Of a DNA stretch of 7,650 bases, positions 5,834-7,650 are shown in pieces. Origin of the DNA: Archangium sp. (lineage in GTDB: Bacteria > Myxococcota > Myxococcia > Myxococcales > Myxococcaceae). The number at the start of each line of letters is the position of its first letter. Within the stretch, counting starts at the first letter, position 1. The stretch spans positions 1 through 7,650 of the forward strand of contig JAEUJT010000458.1 of NCBI GenBank assembly GCA_016793525.1. Reading direction: 5' to 3'. A program made the translations under genes and the position numbers. Under the pieces are notes generated by a model that worked only from the letters and a program-made list of their open reading frames with translations, was not told the origin of the DNA and did not search any database.

Positions 5834-7210
5834 ATGCCTTCTCGTACCGCCGACATGGACGTGACCGACCGCCTCCGCCGGGTGGCGTGGAACACCGCGG
5901 TTCGCAAGACCGAACGCGGGGTGCCGCTGCTCCCGGTGGAGTTCGCTGTCGAGCAGGGCCGCGCGGTGCAGCTGGTCGACGTGCGCGACGAGGCTGAGCT
6001 CTTCGGCCCGCTGGGGCACATTCCCGGCACGGCGTGGGTACCGCTGGCCGAGGTCGAGCGCATCACCCGCGACGTCGACCACTCGACGCTCGTGCTGGTG
6101 GTGTGCAACGACGGAGACCGCTCGCTCGAGGCGGTGCTGCGGCTGATGGCGGCGGGCATGGAGTGGGTGGCCGCGCTCGCTGGCGGCCTGCGCGCGTGGA
6201 AAGACCGCGGCTACGCCACCACCACCAACCGCGACGTGCTCGAGCGCCGCACCATCGACGCGCCGGTGGTGCCGGTGCTCAGCGGAGAGCAGCAGCCGCT
6301 CACGCTCGACGACATTCGCGCGCACATCGGTGACCCGCGCAGCGTTCGCTGGGTCAAGATGGCCGCGATGATGTTGCACGGCAAGACGTCGTGCATCGAC
6401 GGCCGCGACGACAACGGCGTGGTGGGCACCCCTGGCGGGGACGCGGGCGAGTTCGTGCTGGCGCTCTCCACCATCGAGGCGATGACCGGCCAGGTGCTCT
6501 CCGACGAGACCGTGGCGCAGCTCCTGGTGCGTTACGTCGACGCGTTCGGCCACTTCTACCTGCACACCGACATCACCGCGCTGAACCTGTTTATCGCCTC
6601 GCTCCGCGCCGACCCGCGCATCGACGAGAGCTGGCTGCCGGCCCGCACCGCCCCAGCGCAGGCCTGGAGGCAGTTCACGGCCGCGCCGCCGCAGCAGGTT
6701 CGACCGTTCTTGTTGGAGCACCTGGTGGCCCCCGATGCCATCGGGTGCGGGCACCTGAAGTTCATGCTGACGCGGAGCGCAGACTACGGCGTGCGCTCCG
6801 AGCTGGTGCGCGCCTTCTTCCGCGCCTTTTTCACCATGCGGTGGGAGGGCCTCACCCAGCTCGAGTACGTGCCTCTCGGCGGCCGGCACCGCGAAGGCGC
6901 GGTGTGCGTGGTGCACCTCGACGAAGAGGTCGAGCCGTTCACCCGAATTCCCCTCGTGTCGCCCACGGTGAACGGGGTGCAGATGTTCGTCAACCACCCC
7001 GACGTCACCCGCTACCAGCGCAGGCTCGTGTCGCGCTTCGTGTGCCTGCACTCTGGCGTGGGGCCGCGGCCGGCCGATACCGACGTGTATTTCGGAGAGC
7101 TCTCCGCCACCGCGCGGCGCCAAGCGGGGCATACCGTCGGAGCGCTGGCCGCTGGGCTCCCCGTGTTTCAGGTGCGCTTCGACATCAACGGCGAATTCAC
7201 GGTGACGTAG
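5834..7210 (+). CDS. Rhodanese domain fused to a CxDxR (carbonic-anhydrase-like zinc site) domain
   Basis: 458 residues, no signal peptide or membrane segment, so cytoplasmic. The N-terminal domain (about 30-128) is a rhodanese: LVDVRDEAELFGPLGHIPGT (47-66), the catalytic loop Cys91-N-D-G-D-Arg96-S and LAGGLRAWKDRGY (115-127). The catalytic Cys is intact, so sulfur transfer is plausible. The second domain (about 155-458) I cannot name. It carries SCIDGRDDNGVVGTPGGDAG (186-205), in which Cys187-x-Asp189-x-Arg191 matches the zinc-site signature of beta-carbonic anhydrases and the CIDxR of DabA/DUF2309 proteins. It also has GHFYLHTD (239-246, His240 and His244) and GCGHLKF (304-310, Cys305 and His307) as possible further ligands. 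The C-terminal part includes GGRHREGAVCVVHLD (349-363) and FVNHPD (385-390). The spacing is not that of a standard beta-carbonic anhydrase (the usual HxxC is missing), so the activity is a hypothesis. The start is fixed by AGGAG at 5820-5824, nine bases before the ATG. Alternative: another metal-dependent enzyme handling a one-carbon or sulfur compound. Confidence 0.85.
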   Translation: MPSRTADMDVTDRLRRVAWNTAVRKTERGVPLLPVEFAVEQGRAVQLVDVRDEAELFGPLGHIPGTAWVPLAEVERITRDVDHSTLVLVVCNDGDRSLEAVLRLMAAGMEWVAALAGGLRAWKDRGYATTTNRDVLERRTIDAPVVPVLSGEQQPLTLDDIRAHIGDPRSVRWVKMAAMMLHGKTSCIDGRDDNGVVGTPGGDAGEFVLALSTIEAMTGQVLSDETVAQLLVRYVDAFGHFYLHTDITALNLFIASLRADPRIDESWLPARTAPAQAWRQFTAAPPQQVRPFLLEHLVAPDAIGCGHLKFMLTRSADYGVRSELVRAFFRAFFTMRWEGLTQLEYVPLGGRHREGAVCVVHLDEEVEPFTRIPLVSPTVNGVQMFVNHPDVTRYQRRLVSRFVCLHSGVGPRPADTDVYFGELSATARRQAGHTVGALAAGLPVFQVRFDINGEFTVT

Positions 7211-7283
7211 GTCGGGCGCTCCGGAGCAGCAACGCGGGCTCGGGCGGCGCCGCCGCGGGTCCTGTCACCTGCGCGGGAGCCTT

Positions 7284-7298
7284 CCCACCTCCGGTGGG
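7284..7298. terminator. Hairpin after the rhodanese fusion gene, possible terminator
   Basis: CCCACC and GGTGGG form a perfect 6-bp stem around a TCC loop, 73 bases past the stop codon at 7210 and in the gap before a convergent gene. No T-tract follows. Two palindromes also lie in this gap: GCTCCGGAGC (7218-7227) and GGCGGCGCCGCC (7243-7254). Confidence 0.35.
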
Positions 7299-7407
7299 CC
7301 CCTCCCACTCCGGCGCCACCCGCTGTGGTGTCACCGATGCCGCACGGACTCCGCGCGACGACCGCACATCGCGCTGCACGCTCGTCTCGTCGGAACACAC
7401 GGCCCCC

Positions 7408-7422
7408 GCGCTGCGACAGCGC
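7408..7422. terminator. Hairpin before the convergent cupin gene, possible terminator
   Basis: GCGCTG and CAGCGC make a 6-bp stem with a CGA loop. On the minus strand it lies about 80 bases past the cupin stop codon. It lacks a T-tract and could be chance in such GC-rich DNA. The rest of the gap 7211-7503 holds no gene that I can support. Confidence 0.25.
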
Positions 7423-7503
7423 CGCAAGCGATTCGCCTCGCGTCAGAAAAGACCCCGCGTCGAACGCCGCGGCTCCACTGCCGCTCACACGCGACGGGCG
7501 CCT

Positions 7504-7650
7504 TCATCTCGCGCGGCCCGGAGGGTGCTCGCGGAACCAGTCGGCGATGTCGCGCATGCTCGGCTCGAAGACGCTCGGCGAGAAGTTCAAGATGCCCGCG
7601 CGGCGGTCGCTCCGGTTCTCGAAGTCGTGCGTTGTGCCTCCGGGCACCAG
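7504..7650 (-). CDS. Cupin-domain protein, C-terminal 48 residues (5' end outside window)
   Basis: The minus strand is open from the right edge to a TGA at 7504-7506. The visible residues begin LVPGGTTHDFENRSDRRAGI and end DWFREHPPGRAR. The VPGGTTHDFEN segment is the typical second conserved motif of small cupins (PxGxxHxxxN), whose His commonly binds a metal. It is followed by the usual beta strand and an amphipathic C-terminal helix with DWFREHPPG, as in single-domain cupins of about 120-160 residues. The first cupin motif, and therefore the metal site and substrate, lies outside the window. It is convergent with the rhodanese fusion gene. Too little is seen to assign a function; a sugar isomerase, dioxygenase or sensor is equally possible. 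Confidence 0.7.
   Translation of the reverse strand: MVPGGTTHDFENRSDRRAGILNFSPSVFEPSMRDIADWFREHPPGRAR

Noticed and set aside
4771..7132. Two long minus-strand open frames (4771-6159 and 5729-7132) opposite the bestrophin and rhodanese fusion genes
   Set aside because: Both are rich in His, Arg, Ala and Gly without domain pattern and lie opposite genes with diagnostic motifs; absence of stops is explained by base composition.
7168..7488. Possible small minus-strand gene of 106 codons (GTG start) in the 3' gap
   Set aside because: Its end overlaps the coding region of the rhodanese fusion gene, it has no ribosome site that I can see, and its composition (Gly/Arg/Ala) is that of random GC-rich sequence.

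Overview
This is a very GC-rich stretch whose genes nearly all end codons in G or C. Together with a Cys-rich von Willebrand A (VWA) lipoprotein, an orphan lipoprotein with a Pro/Ala tail and a small Lys-rich protein of a kind I associate with myxobacteria, it suggests a chromosomal segment of a member of the Myxococcota. That placement is an inference from style; no marker gene is present. I see no mobile element, CRISPR array, tRNA or rRNA.

Layout. At the left edge the N-terminus of an unidentified protein runs off the window on the minus strand (1-153). Divergent from it, 7 bases away, is a protein of about 495 residues (161-1648, +) with the overall pattern of an M3/gluzincin-type metallopeptidase, but with the whole zinc-binding HExxH-type site replaced; it looks like a pseudo-peptidase. 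It converges on a small Lys-rich protein (1882-2208, -), with two strong hairpins between the two stop codons. The small gene has a recognisable Shine-Dalgarno, a plausible promoter and a hairpin at the predicted 5' end of its transcript. Next, a lipoprotein of unknown function (2450-3598, -, possibly starting at 3655) is divergent from a Cys-rich VWA lipoprotein (3669-4832, +).

The VWA gene is followed on the same strand by a bestrophin-family channel (4900-5808). Then, 25 bases after its stop codon and behind a clear AGGAG, comes a two-domain protein (5834-7210). That protein has an N-terminal rhodanese domain with an intact CNDGDR loop and a C-terminal domain of about 300 residues. The C-terminal domain carries CIDGR followed by a Gly-rich TPGGDAG segment and, later, GCGH. 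CxDxR is the signature of beta-carbonic-anhydrase-type zinc sites (also seen in DabA/DUF2309 proteins).

The right end holds the C-terminus of a cupin-type protein on the minus strand (7504-7650, 5' end outside the window), convergent with the rhodanese fusion gene across a 293-base spacer with two hairpins.

How the genes may work together: the bestrophin and the rhodanese/CxDxR fusion look like one transcription unit. Bestrophins conduct small ions, and algal members are linked to bicarbonate supply for a carbonic anhydrase. A channel plus a CO2/bicarbonate- and sulfur-handling enzyme is therefore the most interesting hypothesis in the window. It is an inference and rests on short motifs.
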